A stretch of DNA of 51,254 nt from an uncultured Clostridia bacterium (GCA_947175335.1 CAMWMF010000013.1:1-51254), one strand, 5' to 3'. Positions 32,589-41,725 are shown, numbered from the stretch's first letter. Notes: a model not told the origin generated them from the letters alone. Numbers and translations are program-made.

Positions 32589-34295
32589 TTACAGTATGTA
32601 GTATTCGCTGTCGTTAAGATTTTTGCCCCAGCCGAGCACGTTGCCTTTAACTTTGGTGGGGATTGTGTACTTGTTGGCTTTGTCTAAATTCTTGTTTGCG
32701 GTAAGCTCTATAATGTTGTCGAGCGTTATGTTGTACTCGTCGTATTCGCCGCCCGTGGGGGTATAGCAAAGCTTGGTATCGCACTTGACGGAATCGATTT
32801 TTCCGTCCTTCAACGTGACTTCTATATCGGCGTCCTTTATTAAGTATTCTGTATTGAAGTAGTTGTTGACGGTGATTACACTGTCGTACGGGTTGGTGTT
32901 GATCATATCGACGATTTTCTTTTGAACATTTGCTGTGCCATCTTTGCCGAGGTAAATCTTGTACACTGTTTCGGTGCCCTTGACCTGCTTTTTGATGCAG
33001 TCTATTTTGGACGCGTCCGGCTTGACCATATTTGTCAAAAAGTCGAATTGCGTATCCGCGGTGACGACGTCCGTTACCTTTGTTTGCGTATTGGTGCCCT
33101 TTCTGGATATGAGCCAAACGCCTTGGTTGTCCTCGTCCTCGCCGTTTATATTGCCCAGCGTGTACTTGTAGTTTTCCTTGCCGTCTTGCTCGTCGTGCGC
33201 CTTGTAGCAGTAGGAGTGGTTGAACCAAACGTTATTATCTTCGTCGGTTTTCTTGTACATTCTTGCTTTGTAGCTGTCCGTCGTGGCAAGCTTGTTCCAT
33301 CCGGGGTCGAACTCGTTTTTGGCTGTCAGGTCGAGAGAGTAAACGGGATCGTCCTTCAAATCCTCGAATGCGGCGTTGATTATTCCCGCTTCGCGTTGTA
33401 TGTCGGCGGCGGTGTACAAAATGCCGGTGTTTGCGCTGTTGGGAACGTTGAGCGCGGTTGTGTTGCCCGTTTGTTTGTAATCTACGGTCAACCCGACCTT
33501 GGTATTTTTAACGCCCACTTCCATTTGGAACTTAAAATGGAAATCGTTGATTTTATCGTCCTTCAAGTTAAAGTCCAGCGCGCTTGCGCTTGCGTTTAAC
33601 TTAATGCCCTTGAACGACACGCCGGTGCCCAGCTTTTCGAATACTTGGTTGATTACGTTGCACACCGGATTGGTGCTGTCCAGCTTGAGCGGGCAGGAGT
33701 AGGCATAGGCCGAATCCTGCGACGCCGTTACGCTGTCGATGTTCGCTTCCCTTACCGAATCGACAATCGCGACTACGGGCAGGTTAATCATCGTTATGTT
33801 CTGCTCCTCGGGGATTTCCACCGAAAGCTTTTTTACCGCGCTGCCGTCCATCGTCATCTTTACGCGGCTGTCGCCCGACGTGAAAACATATGCTGTGGAA
33901 TCGAACAGCAACGGCCCGCTTGTCGTGCGCTTAAAGGAAACGGTGTCGGTCGCGCTGTCGTAGCGGTAGGAACCGTCGTACCTGCCTGTGAGCGAAGCGC
34001 CTATGCCGAGTATGCTGAAATCGCCCTTAAAGGTAAGGTTAAAATCGTAGCCCTGTACGGTGCTTTCCACAGCCCTTTGCCGCGCCCTGACTACTTGCTC
34101 TTTGGTGGGAAGCGTCACTTGGGGTTGTTGCGGTTGTTGTTGTTCGGGCTTTGTTGTTTCTGTTTGCGAGGGGCCGCTTTGCTCGGGTTTGGTTGTTCCG
34201 CTCGGCGTGGTATTATTGCCGCAGGCTACAAGCATGCCGGCCATGCTAAGTCCCATAACTGCCGCTAAAATTGCAGCTGCTTTTTTCTTTTTCAT
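32589..34295 (-). CDS. Large secreted lipoprotein, 568 aa, function unknown
   Basis: The product has a lipoprotein signal peptide (MKKKKAAAILAAVMGLSMAG, then LVAC with Cys25 as the lipidation site), a low-complexity linker of Thr/Pro/Gln/Lys/Glu (residues 30-62) that would span the wall, and a large strand-rich outer domain. The outer part has two similar-looking halves (FNLTFKGDFSILGIGASLTG and LNASASALDFNLKDDKINDF-type strands), suggesting a lipid-carrier-like or beta-sandwich fold; no catalytic motif is evident. I do not recognise the family. ATG 34293-34295 follows AAGGAG. It is a single gene, sharing a terminator with the converging operon and a divergent promoter region with the DUF885 gene. 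Confidence 0.8.
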   Translation of the reverse strand: MKKKKAAAILAAVMGLSMAGMLVACGNNTTPSGTTKPEQSGPSQTETTKPEQQQPQQPQVTLPTKEQVVRARQRAVESTVQGYDFNLTFKGDFSILGIGASLTGRYDGSYRYDSATDTVSFKRTTSGPLLFDSTAYVFTSGDSRVKMTMDGSAVKKLSVEIPEEQNITMINLPVVAIVDSVREANIDSVTASQDSAYAYSCPLKLDSTNPVCNVINQVFEKLGTGVSFKGIKLNASASALDFNLKDDKINDFHFKFQMEVGVKNTKVGLTVDYKQTGNTTALNVPNSANTGILYTAADIQREAGIINAAFEDLKDDPVYSLDLTAKNEFDPGWNKLATTDSYKARMYKKTDEDNNVWFNHSYCYKAHDEQDGKENYKYTLGNINGEDEDNQGVWLISRKGTNTQTKVTDVVTADTQFDFLTNMVKPDASKIDCIKKQVKGTETVYKIYLGKDGTANVQKKIVDMINTNPYDSVITVNNYFNTEYLIKDADIEVTLKDGKIDSVKCDTKLCYTPTGGEYDEYNITLDNIIELTANKNLDKANKYTIPTKVKGNVLGWGKNLNDSEYYIL

Positions 34296-34492
34296 GTTTT
34301 TTCTCCTTTTCTTTACTACTGCAAGTAAAGTATAGCACTATTTTGCTGTGAAATCAAATAAATTGCCTGCGACAATCCAAATTCAACAATCTGTTGAGAA
34401 CGTATGATTGCGAAAAAGCCGCATCACTGGTTTGCGTATCTGCTTAAAAACATTAAGATTGTATTAGAAATAAGATTAAATAAAGATTTTTG

Positions 34493-34521
34493 TTGTATTT
34501 TGGCGAATTATTTGTTAAAAT
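34493..34521 (+). promoter_or_regulatory. Probable promoter of the DUF885 gene
   Basis: TTGTAT (34493-34498), 17-bp spacer, TAAAAT (34516-34521). Confidence 0.5.
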
Positions 34522-34553
34522 AATTAAAGATGATTTATTGTAGGAGAACGTTA

Positions 34554-36398
34554 ATGAAAAAGCGTAAAAAATTAATTGCATTTGCTATGTGTGGGGTCAT
34601 GTCGGCTTCGGCCATGTTCGGGCTTGCGGGCTGCCGCAACGGCAGATTCCCGTTTGGGCATACGCCGGAGCCGTTGGACGAGCTCGGGCTGGATTTTGCA
34701 ATAACCCTTATGGGCGGCGATGCGTTTGCTTGGAACGCGTTTTCGGCAACGCCGTACGAAACGTACGGATACGTCGTTCCCGACGAACAGTCGTGGTATT
34801 CCTATTCGGGCATGCAGACCAGCAGCGACGTTAGCATGGTCAACTATTTGTTTAATACGTATGCCAAAGAGCTTAGCTATTACAAGCCGTCCGACCTAAG
34901 CGGCGAGGACGCTATTACGTACCGCGCGCTGGACAATGCGATTGGCACCTATCGCGCGTACTACAAATCGCAATACGTAAACACGTTTGAGCTTTTGGGC
35001 GGGTCGTATATAAGCAGCGAGGGCGGGTACGTAGCCGACTTTGCGCAGTCGTTTGAAAACTTTGAATTCCGCTCGCAAAAAGACGTCGATACGTTGCTTA
35101 CCGTTACGAAGACCACAGACGAAGCGTTTGAAAGCTACTTGGACTTTGCGCGCGACCGTGCGAACAACGGCCGACCGCTGTACGACTTTACCGTCAACGC
35201 TATGCGCGATTACCTTGACGACGTTTACCAAAAGGGCGACGATTTTTATCTTTACGAGCTGGCTTCCAACAAGATAGACAGCGCCGAGTTTTTGAACGAG
35301 TCTACCAAGACCATGTATAAAAACGAGTACAAAGCGGCCATTCATGACAAATACATGGCGGGCGTTAAAACTCTGTACGACGGGCTGGGAGCGTATATCG
35401 GCAAAGCGAAAAACCCGACAAAGAGCTATCTTGCCGCGGCGGGCAATGCCGGCAAAGCGTACTATGAATGGCTGTTCCGCCAAAAGACGGGCATAACGGG
35501 CGCCAACCTCTCCGCGGTATATCAGGAGATTCTGACCGCAAACGAACAATATGAGGATAAGAAAAACGCCATAGAAGCCGAAATAGAGGCGTTGAAGGAA
35601 ACCGATCCTGACACCTATGCCGAGTTTAACGAATATAAAAGCGGGACTAAAATGCTGCTCGGACTGACCGATCCCGAGGAAATATTGGAGTACTTAAAGG
35701 TTGCGGCAAAGGACATTGTGCCCGATCTTAAAACACAGCCCGACATAGGCTTTAAGTATATGGACGACACGGTGGCGGAAATATCCAATGCCTTGGCGTA
35801 CTATATGCGTACGCCGCTCGACCTTACGAATTCGAGCGAAAAGATTACGCTCAACGGCTACCAAATGGAACAAGATCCGTCCGGACTGCTTACCACCATT
35901 GCGCACGAAGGCTATCCCGGTCACTTGTATGCTTACGTCAATGCCAAGGAGAACGGCGCAAGCCTGCTTTCAAATTGCACCAACACGTTATCATTTTCCG
36001 AGGGCTGGGCTAACTATGTCGAGCTTGTGCTGCTGGACAATATAGCCAAAACGTCAAACAAGGCGACGGCTAAGTTTTGCGAGTACCAAAAGTACCTCAC
36101 ACTTTTCGGGTATACCAATGCGGTGATTTCCGATATGGTGGTAAACTATGTCGGCAGAGATCTTTCGACACTCATCGATGACAGTACTGTACAAATGCTT
36201 ATCGAAAACCCCGCCGTGTATGTTCCGTACGGCTACGGCATGTACACTATGTATAGCTTGCACGAAAGGGCAAAAACCGAGCTGGGCGACAAGTACAACG
36301 AAGTCGAGTTCAACGGCGCACTGCTTGCAGAGGGCTTCGGTCCTACGCTGGTAAGAGCAAAGGAAATAACCGATAACTATATTAAAAATCATAAATAA
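34554..36398 (+). CDS. DUF885-family lipoprotein, probable metallo-hydrolase
   Basis: The 614-aa protein has a lipoprotein signal peptide with Cys27 in LAGC and a DUF885 body. The key motif is HEGYPGH (residues 451-457), the HExxxxH-like metal site of the family, preceded by TIA, and GWANYVE follows about 30 residues later with a possible third ligand. DUF885 members look like M2/M3-type zinc peptidases, and a few have been linked to peptide or ester hydrolysis; the activity here is inferred. It should act on the outer face of the membrane. I chose ATG 34554 behind TAGGAG, giving the lysine-rich signal start; an ATG at 34530 adds eight residues without a site. Confidence 0.88.
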   Translation: MKKRKKLIAFAMCGVMSASAMFGLAGCRNGRFPFGHTPEPLDELGLDFAITLMGGDAFAWNAFSATPYETYGYVVPDEQSWYSYSGMQTSSDVSMVNYLFNTYAKELSYYKPSDLSGEDAITYRALDNAIGTYRAYYKSQYVNTFELLGGSYISSEGGYVADFAQSFENFEFRSQKDVDTLLTVTKTTDEAFESYLDFARDRANNGRPLYDFTVNAMRDYLDDVYQKGDDFYLYELASNKIDSAEFLNESTKTMYKNEYKAAIHDKYMAGVKTLYDGLGAYIGKAKNPTKSYLAAAGNAGKAYYEWLFRQKTGITGANLSAVYQEILTANEQYEDKKNAIEAEIEALKETDPDTYAEFNEYKSGTKMLLGLTDPEEILEYLKVAAKDIVPDLKTQPDIGFKYMDDTVAEISNALAYYMRTPLDLTNSSEKITLNGYQMEQDPSGLLTTIAHEGYPGHLYAYVNAKENGASLLSNCTNTLSFSEGWANYVELVLLDNIAKTSNKATAKFCEYQKYLTLFGYTNAVISDMVVNYVGRDLSTLIDDSTVQMLIENPAVYVPYGYGMYTMYSLHERAKTELGDKYNEVEFNGALLAEGFGPTLVRAKEITDNYIKNHK

Positions 36399-36405
36399 CG
36401 CGAAA

Positions 36406-36438
36406 AATTCGGAATTCGGAATTATGAATTCGGAATTA
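36406..36438. repeat. EcoRI-rich dispersed repeat, copy 2
   Basis: AATTCGGAATTCGGAATTAT followed by GAATTCGGAATTAT, 8 bp after the DUF885 stop codon; the same as the copy at 224-258. Confidence 0.8.
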
Positions 36439-36468
36439 TTTGTAATACAACCTGTCGTTTTTACAAGT

Positions 36469-36500
36469 ATCCATACAGTTTATAACTGTGTGGATTTTTT
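36469..36500 (+). terminator. Intrinsic terminator after the DUF885 gene
   Basis: ATCCATACAGT / ACTGTGTGGAT stem, 5-nt loop, then TTTTTT. Confidence 0.85.
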
Positions 36501-36530
36501 ATAAACTATTAAAATTTTTTATCGACGTAT

Positions 36531-36559
36531 TTGACATTTTTAAAAAATTTTGATAAAAT
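36531..36559 (+). promoter_or_regulatory. Promoter of the second MATE gene
   Basis: TTGACA (36531-36536), 17-bp spacer, TAAAAT (36554-36559); predicted start near 36566, giving a leader of about 170 nt. Confidence 0.75.
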
Positions 36560-36566
36560 CAACTAT

Positions 36567-36735
36567 GCAAAGCGAAAAAAGAGCCGCTTTGCCTGCTAAA
36601 AACACAACGACACAAGTTGCGTACTTTCCCGCGCATCCGGCTACGGTACGGTGTTTGGCGTATATCGAGCGCGAAAAAGCAACTTGTTTTTTTATGGTTT
36701 TTTTTGCGCCGTAAATTGATTGTTTTTACGGAGGT
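36567..36735 (+). promoter_or_regulatory. Structured 5' leader of MATE gene; candidate riboswitch or attenuator
   Basis: The leader folds by eye into a first hairpin GCAAAGCG / CGCTTTGC (36567-36592), then a long-range stem ACAAGTTGC / GCAACTTGT (36612-36620 with 36679-36687) enclosing a GC-rich domain with CGCGC / GCGCG. A run of seven Ts follows directly, so it forms an intrinsic terminator ahead of the gene. A third hairpin CCGTAAA / TTTACGG (36709-36732) reaches the ribosome binding site ACGGAGG. This fits control by premature termination. I cannot assign it to a known riboswitch class. Confidence 0.55.
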
Positions 36736-36738
36736 AGT

Positions 36739-38151
36739 ATGGACGAAAACGAAAACAGAGTTTTGGGCGAGGGCAAGCTGTTTAAGCTGATGATAAAGTT
36801 TGCCGTGCCGTGCGTGCTGTCGCTATTGGTCAGCGCGCTGTACAACATTGTCGACCAAATTTTTGTCGGCAACAGCAAGCTGGGCGATTTGGGCAACGCC
36901 GCTACCGGCGTGGTATTTCCGCTGTTCATAATTGCGCAAGCGTTTGCCTGGTGGTTCGGCGACGGGTGCGCGGCGTACCTTAATATTTGTCAGGGCAAAA
37001 AGGCGACGCAAAACGTGCACCGCGCTATCGGCACCGGCATTGTAATGACCGTTGCGGCAAGCGTTGTGCTTATGGCGGTGTTCTATCCGCTAAAACGCCC
37101 GCTGCTGCTCACTTTCGGCGCGTCGGAAAACAGCGTCGGCTATGCAATCGAATACTTCGATATAATACTCGCGTTCTTCCCGATATTCATGGCTATGAAC
37201 ATGATAAACGGCGTTGTGCGTGCGGACGGCAGCCCGGGCTGGTCGATGGCGTCCATGCTCACCGGCGCGATTATAAACATTATTCTCGACCCGACGTTCA
37301 TTTTCGGCTGCGACATGGGCATGGCGGGCGCGGCGTGGGCGACGGTGATAGGGCAAACGGCGTCGTTTGGCATATGCCTGTTCTACCTGCTGCGCAAGAC
37401 CAAAACGTTTAAGCTCGGACTTAAAAGTCTTGTGCCCGACTTTAAGGAATTTGTCGGCCCTGTCAAGCTGGGCTTGTCGTCGTTTATTACGCAAATGTCC
37501 ATAGTTATAATATCGCTGGTGTGCAACATCATGCTCAAAAAGTACGGAGGCGCTTCGGCGTACGGCGAGGATATACCCATAGCTATAATCGCTATCGAAA
37601 GCAAGGTGTTCACCGTGGTCATAAACCTGGTCGTCGGCATAGTGCTCGGCTGCCAGCCCATAATCGGCTACAACGTCGGCGCCAAAAATTACGATAGAGT
37701 TAAAAAGCTGTATCTATATATACTATCATGCACCTTGGCTATCGGGCTGATATCAACGCTGGTGTTCGAGGTAGCCCCGCGCGGCGTGGCCGGCATATTC
37801 GGCAGTCCCAAGTATTCCGACCCTACGTTGTACTGGGACTTTGCAACCAAGACCTTCCGCATATTCCTGATGTCGGTAACCTTTACCGGCGTTATCAAAA
37901 TGACAAGCATCTTCTTTCAGGCGGCAGGCTGTCCGGTGCGTGCGGTAGTCGCGTCGCTAATTCGCGACATGGTGTGCTTTATCCCGCTCATTATTTTGTT
38001 CCCCGTATTCTTCGGCGTGGAAGGCATACTGTGGGCGGCGCCAGTTGCCGACAGCGTGGCGCTAATCGTTTCCGTCGCGCTTACCGTGCATTACTTTGTT
38101 AAGCAAAGAAAAAGCGCCAAGGCCGAGATAAACATAAATTCGGAATTATAG
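36739..38151 (+). CDS. MATE family efflux transporter, second copy
   Basis: The 470-aa protein is a MATE-family exporter with about twelve membrane helices. It opens with a family-typical LIKFAVPCVLSLLVSALYNIVDQIFVG-like stretch (the YxxxDQ motif at about residues 34-41), has NMINGVVRADGSPGWSM in the first half and FFQAAGCPVRAVVASLIRD in the second. This subfamily (VPxxxxxLxxxLYNIVDQIFVG) is common in Clostridia as a probable drug or metabolite exporter. It differs clearly from the MATE at 255-1592. Its final residues, N-S-E-L-stop, are encoded by an EcoRI-rich repeat copy. Expression is probably controlled by the structured leader, which hints that its substrate may be the ligand. Confidence 0.94.
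   Translation: MDENENRVLGEGKLFKLMIKFAVPCVLSLLVSALYNIVDQIFVGNSKLGDLGNAATGVVFPLFIIAQAFAWWFGDGCAAYLNICQGKKATQNVHRAIGTGIVMTVAASVVLMAVFYPLKRPLLLTFGASENSVGYAIEYFDIILAFFPIFMAMNMINGVVRADGSPGWSMASMLTGAIINIILDPTFIFGCDMGMAGAAWATVIGQTASFGICLFYLLRKTKTFKLGLKSLVPDFKEFVGPVKLGLSSFITQMSIVIISLVCNIMLKKYGGASAYGEDIPIAIIAIESKVFTVVINLVVGIVLGCQPIIGYNVGAKNYDRVKKLYLYILSCTLAIGLISTLVFEVAPRGVAGIFGSPKYSDPTLYWDFATKTFRIFLMSVTFTGVIKMTSIFFQAAGCPVRAVVASLIRDMVCFIPLIILFPVFFGVEGILWAAPVADSVALIVSVALTVHYFVKQRKSAKAEININSEL
38136..38151. repeat. EcoRI-rich dispersed repeat, short copy 3
   Basis: AAATTCGGAATTATAG forms the last codons and stop of the second MATE gene. Confidence 0.65.
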
Positions 38152-38273
38152 ATAATACTTTTAATAGTGTGGCGTTTAGCAATTTCTAACGACGCGCAAT
38201 TTGCGGGTGTAACAAAAAACGAACAACATAAGTAAATACCCGAAAATAAAAAGAAAAATTTGTCGATTTCCTA

Positions 38274-38303
38274 TTGACAACTATAAAAAGGCTATGTTAT
38301 ACT
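38274..38303 (+). promoter_or_regulatory. Promoter of the 131-aa gene
   Basis: TTGACA (38274-38279), 18-bp spacer, TATACT (38298-38303). Confidence 0.75.
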
Positions 38304-38354
38304 CAAACGGTTGGCTGAGGAAATCGCCGTCAAAATAAAAAAAGGAGCACGAAT

Positions 38355-38750
38355 ATGGCAGCTATTACATGGAATGACGTTGTAAAACATCTTGATTCTA
38401 CGTACAAAACGGATAGAGCGGGAGACATGGTAAAAATCGTATTTGTGTATCCCGACGACGAAAACAGGACTCAGCTGGTGCTCGTCGATCATGAGCAACA
38501 GACCAACAGACTGCTCGTGGAAGTAGTATCGCGCGTGGGCGAAATCGCAACAAGCCGCCTGCCCAAAGCCCTTGAAGCAATCGGCAAAAAGTACTTTGTC
38601 GGATTGGAAAAGATGGGCGATTTGTATTATGTAAGAGTTACGCTTGATATGAACTATGTTCCGATGTCGGCAATAGGCAATCTTGTGGAGCTTGTCAGCC
38701 GCACCGCGGATAACTTGGAAAAGGAATTCTGCGGCGGCGACGAGAACTAA
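38355..38750 (+). CDS. Hypothetical protein, 131 aa (YbjN-like fold suspected)
   Basis: The 131-aa soluble protein starts MAAITWNDVVKHLDSTYKTD, has two strand-rich segments (KIVFVYPDDENRTQLVLVDH, YYVRVTLDMNYVPMSAIGNL) separated by a helical middle, and ends in an acidic tail. The alpha/beta pattern with PMSAIGNLVELVSRTADNLE recalls the YbjN/type III chaperone-like fold, but I do not recognise the family firmly. It has a strong promoter, a good AAAGGAG site and its own terminator, so it is probably well expressed as a single gene. Confidence 0.75.
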   Translation: MAAITWNDVVKHLDSTYKTDRAGDMVKIVFVYPDDENRTQLVLVDHEQQTNRLLVEVVSRVGEIATSRLPKALEAIGKKYFVGLEKMGDLYYVRVTLDMNYVPMSAIGNLVELVSRTADNLEKEFCGGDEN

Positions 38751-38774
38751 CGGCCTATTTAAACAGCAAAGAAC

Positions 38775-38811
38775 AAGTGCATGGGTGTAACTACGTCCAT
38801 GCACTTTTTTG
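38775..38811 (+). terminator. Intrinsic terminator
   Basis: GTGCATGG / CCATGCAC stem with a 12-nt loop, then TTTTTTG. Confidence 0.9.
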
Positions 38812-38847
38812 TTGCAAAACTAATCTAAATCCCAAAAGGAGTATCCT

Positions 38848-39201
38848 ATGAAAAAAATAGAATATCGTGCCGTCAACTGGAAAGCCACGGGGCGCAATCT
38901 GCAAAATTTAAGGTTGAACAATTACAATCTGCGCAAATACGTGTGCTGGCAGTTGAAAAGCGGAAGCAGTAATTGTATAGGCGATTGCGATAAATGCAAA
39001 CTGGATATGGATAACCATATAAGTCAAGGGGAGCTTGCGCGCGTTTTCTATTTGGACAACGAAAGCAGAATTGTAAATTGGGAAAAGGGCAGAGCGCGCC
39101 CCACGATAAGTGATTTGCTGTATTATGCGGAGATATGCCGTATTCCGCTCGAGCAGGTACTTATATTCGAAACAAGCGCAACACAAGATAAAGACCAATA
39201 A
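38848..39201 (+). CDS. XRE-like regulator with cysteine insert
   Basis: The 117-aa protein has an XRE helix-turn-helix spread over residues 15-105: TGRNLQNLRLNNYNLRKYV, then a 20-residue insert with three cysteines in CIGDCDKCK, then ISQGELARVFYLDNESRIVNWEKGRARPTISDLLYY. The insert sits between the first helix and the HTH and may bind a metal or Fe-S cluster, so redox or metal sensing is possible (inference). This insertion is the odd feature; ordinary XRE domains are continuous. ATG 38848 has AAAAGGAG upstream. No operator is obvious nearby. Confidence 0.75.
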   Translation: MKKIEYRAVNWKATGRNLQNLRLNNYNLRKYVCWQLKSGSSNCIGDCDKCKLDMDNHISQGELARVFYLDNESRIVNWEKGRARPTISDLLYYAEICRIPLEQVLIFETSATQDKDQ

Positions 39202-39507
39202 TATTATCGACCGATTTGTAAGGCAAATTTTCGGTCGATACGATTGACCGAGAATAAGCCGTATTATAAAAAACACGGTGGCATTATGCCGGTTTATGCG
39301 TTTTTGCGCGCAGTCAATCGAGAACTTGTAAAATTTGCAGGTTCTCTTTTATTTTCGCAGTTTTGCTGTAATAGCTGTCGGCAAACTGCGTTGAACAATA
39401 CTTGACACTGTGCTACCATATTTATGGAGGAAAAGGGTAGCAAGGAGCTTGTAAGCTAACAGCCAAAACTTTTTAACGCGGAAACCCGCAAAGGAGAGAA
39501 AAGAATC
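39202..39507 (+). other. Intergenic region with hairpins before the ClpP operon
   Basis: 39207-39241 is a long hairpin (TATCGACCGA / TCGGTCGATA) without a T-run. 39320-39355 is an intrinsic terminator (GAGAAC / GTTCTC with AT-rich extension, then TTTTATTTT). A TTGACA at 39402-39407 lacks a clear -10 partner. The last 25 bp hold the ClpP ribosome binding site. Confidence 0.55.
39320..39355 (+). terminator. Intrinsic terminator upstream of the ClpP operon
   Basis: GAGAAC ... GTTCTC stem, followed by TTTTATTTT; it separates the regulator at 38848 from the ClpP operon. Confidence 0.6.
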
Positions 39508-40077
39508 ATGAATGAAAGAGAGAAGTTTTCTTGGGAATACTCGCTCAACCGCAACACCGTCAATATATTCGGCGTTGTGGATACTCCGATGGCGGAGCTG
39601 GTTATAGGTCAGCTTCAATACTTGGACGACAAGTTTAAAAGCGAGGACGTTCCGCCGTCCGAACGCATAATCACGCTGCAGATTAACAGCCCCGGCGGTA
39701 GCGTATCCGACGGGTTGGCAATCTACGACACAATGAACTACATAGACGCAAAAATCCGCACGGTCGGATTGGGTATGTGCGCAAGCATGGGCGCGTTTTT
39801 GCTGTCGTCGGGCACCAAGGGTATGCGCGCGGCAACCAAAAACTGCGAAATACTAATCCACCAGCCGATGGGCGGCGCGAGCGGGCAGGCGAGCGATATA
39901 ATAATCGCCGCCAACCATATCGAGCGCATGCGCTCTCGGCTCAACAACATACTTGCCGCCAACACCGGCAATTCTATCAGGAGGATAGCCAAGGACACCG
40001 ACCGCGATACCATTCTAACGGCGGACGAGGCCAAGGCGTACGGCCTGATCGATATCGTAATCAACAAAAACGCATAA
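39508..40077 (+). CDS. ClpP-family serine protease paralogue
   Basis: The 189-aa protein is a ClpP-type serine peptidase. The triad is S93 (in GMCASMG), H118 (ILIHQP) and D167 (DTDRD), and NSPGGSVSDGLAIYDTM matches the family. There is no propeptide-like extension. Genome-level main ClpP is usually beside clpX; here no Clp ATPase is present, and the two following genes encode a Sel1-like protein and a VirD4-type ATPase. It may therefore be a specialised ClpP that works with a different partner. ATG 39508 has GGAGAG upstream. The next gene begins 40 bp after its stop. Confidence 0.93.
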   Translation: MNEREKFSWEYSLNRNTVNIFGVVDTPMAELVIGQLQYLDDKFKSEDVPPSERIITLQINSPGGSVSDGLAIYDTMNYIDAKIRTVGLGMCASMGAFLLSSGTKGMRAATKNCEILIHQPMGGASGQASDIIIAANHIERMRSRLNNILAANTGNSIRRIAKDTDRDTILTADEAKAYGLIDIVINKNA

Positions 40078-40117
40078 CGCCTTTGCGATTATGCAACCGA
40101 AAAAAGGGAGATCTATT

Positions 40118-41725
40118 ATGCTTACCAATCAAAACGAACTGTTTTTATCCGAATATTTTTTTCACCGATGCGTACTCGGTAAGCTGGTCAAAGACCCCAG
40201 GCGGGTGTTTGACGTGCTTGCCGCAATATTCCTGATAGACGGCAATCAAGTGGACGGGCTGTACGCGCTGTCCGAGGATAAGCTGGTGGCGGACGTGGCC
40301 AATTACGCCGACTACCTGCAATTTTGCCGTATCAAAAAGTACGTTGCGCTTACCGCCGACGACGGCGAAGTCCCCGCCGACATCGAGGACGTTATAGCCG
40401 TCAAGGGCGAGGCGCTTGCGCGCGCGTACGACCTTAAACTGGACGGCACCCGCCTTACCGAATCGGCAGTGTTCCGCGCCGTAACGGAGGGCGCGGCGCA
40501 CGGCACGGTGGCGGCCATGCGCGTACTCGGTTTTATCCTGTGCGAGGGCATATATACCGAGCGCGACACGGTTTCCGGCGTCAAATACTTGGAAAAAGCC
40601 GCGCAGTGGAACAGCGTGGAGGGAATGCTTGCGGCGTTGTACTACAATGCTGAGCGCCAAGCGAATATCAACCGTTTGCGCACCGTTGCGGACGGCACGG
40701 TATACCGCGCATTTCCTGCGCTTGCCGAAAGCCGGTACGGCGTGGCGGCGAACGGCGAAATAAAGGAGAGCAAGCTGCTTAACAAGGCGTTTGCGCAGGG
40801 CAAGCTTACGCCAGACTCCTATTCGGCGCAGTATGCGCGCATTATACTCAGCGATATGCTCGCCCCGCGCGACAAGGAGCGCACCATATTTTCGCCCAAC
40901 GACCAAGCCATATCGGAGGTTGCCGAGCTGCCGTTAAAGCTGCACGGCAGCGCGCTCGACCTCGACCGCGGCGCCTTCGACGGCATGCCGCTTGTAAGGC
41001 AAAAGGAACAATATCGCATTGCGCTGTGCTTGACAAATAGCGATTTGCTGGAACGCTCGGCGTTCCGCCCGTTGTGCGTTTGCGCCGATTCGGAATACCT
41101 GCGCAAGCTGTACGCCCGCCATATCCGCGCGGCGTTTAAGTGCGCGCACGTGGAATACATAGACGTGGCGGGATTGAACGAGCACGATTTGCAGCCGACG
41201 GGCAAAAACATATTTGTGCGCAGCTGCGACGAGGATACGTTCAACATCTACTTTATGTCGTTTGTCGGCAATATTGCGGACGGCGTTATGCAGGAGGCGA
41301 TAGAGTTCCTGCAAAGCCGCAAGCGCAAAAAGTTCTGCCTGCTCAGCCCGGGCGTGGTTATCGACCTCGGCAAGGTGCTTCCCGTTTGCTTTTGCGATAA
41401 AGCCAACGCGAAGGAGCTTAAAAAGTTCTGCGACGTGGTTGCCGTCGGCTCTGTTACTGCGGCCGAAAAGGCGGCGGCGTACGACGATATGGTGGCGGCT
41501 AAACAGCGGTTGTACGGCGCTAAGTCGGTTACGCTGGACGGCGCGGCGGTATCGCGGCTTAACGAGCTGTCGGTGGACGGCGCGGAAAGCGTTATCGACT
41601 CGGTTATAAGGTTCAACCGCAGCAAGGCGGAAACGGTTATCACGCCCGCGCTTATCGACGAGTGCGCAACCGCTCGTACCGAAAAACACAAATACGGATT
41701 CGGAGGTGACAGCGATGAAATATAG
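40118..41725 (+). CDS. Sel1-like repeat protein of unknown function, 535 aa
   Basis: I do not recognise the whole. Residues 126-177 (AAHGTVAAMRVLGFILCEGI then GVKYLEKAAQWNSVEGMLAALYY) have the pattern of a Sel1/TPR repeat pair. Residues 300-460 alternate strands and helices (PLCVCADSEYLRKLYARHIR, KNIFVRSCDEDTFNIYFMSF, KKFCLLSPGVVIDLGKVLPV) in the order of an AAA+ ATPase, but the Walker A and B motifs are missing, so a degenerate, non-hydrolysing AAA-like domain is possible. ATG 40118 has AAAGGGAG upstream; an earlier ATG at 40091 is less likely. Its last codons overlap the VirD4-like gene by 11 bp. It probably links the ClpP and the VirD4-type ATPase. Confidence 0.7.
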   Translation: MLTNQNELFLSEYFFHRCVLGKLVKDPRRVFDVLAAIFLIDGNQVDGLYALSEDKLVADVANYADYLQFCRIKKYVALTADDGEVPADIEDVIAVKGEALARAYDLKLDGTRLTESAVFRAVTEGAAHGTVAAMRVLGFILCEGIYTERDTVSGVKYLEKAAQWNSVEGMLAALYYNAERQANINRLRTVADGTVYRAFPALAESRYGVAANGEIKESKLLNKAFAQGKLTPDSYSAQYARIILSDMLAPRDKERTIFSPNDQAISEVAELPLKLHGSALDLDRGAFDGMPLVRQKEQYRIALCLTNSDLLERSAFRPLCVCADSEYLRKLYARHIRAAFKCAHVEYIDVAGLNEHDLQPTGKNIFVRSCDEDTFNIYFMSFVGNIADGVMQEAIEFLQSRKRKKFCLLSPGVVIDLGKVLPVCFCDKANAKELKKFCDVVAVGSVTAAEKAAAYDDMVAAKQRLYGAKSVTLDGAAVSRLNELSVDGAESVIDSVIRFNRSKAETVITPALIDECATARTEKHKYGFGGDSDEI

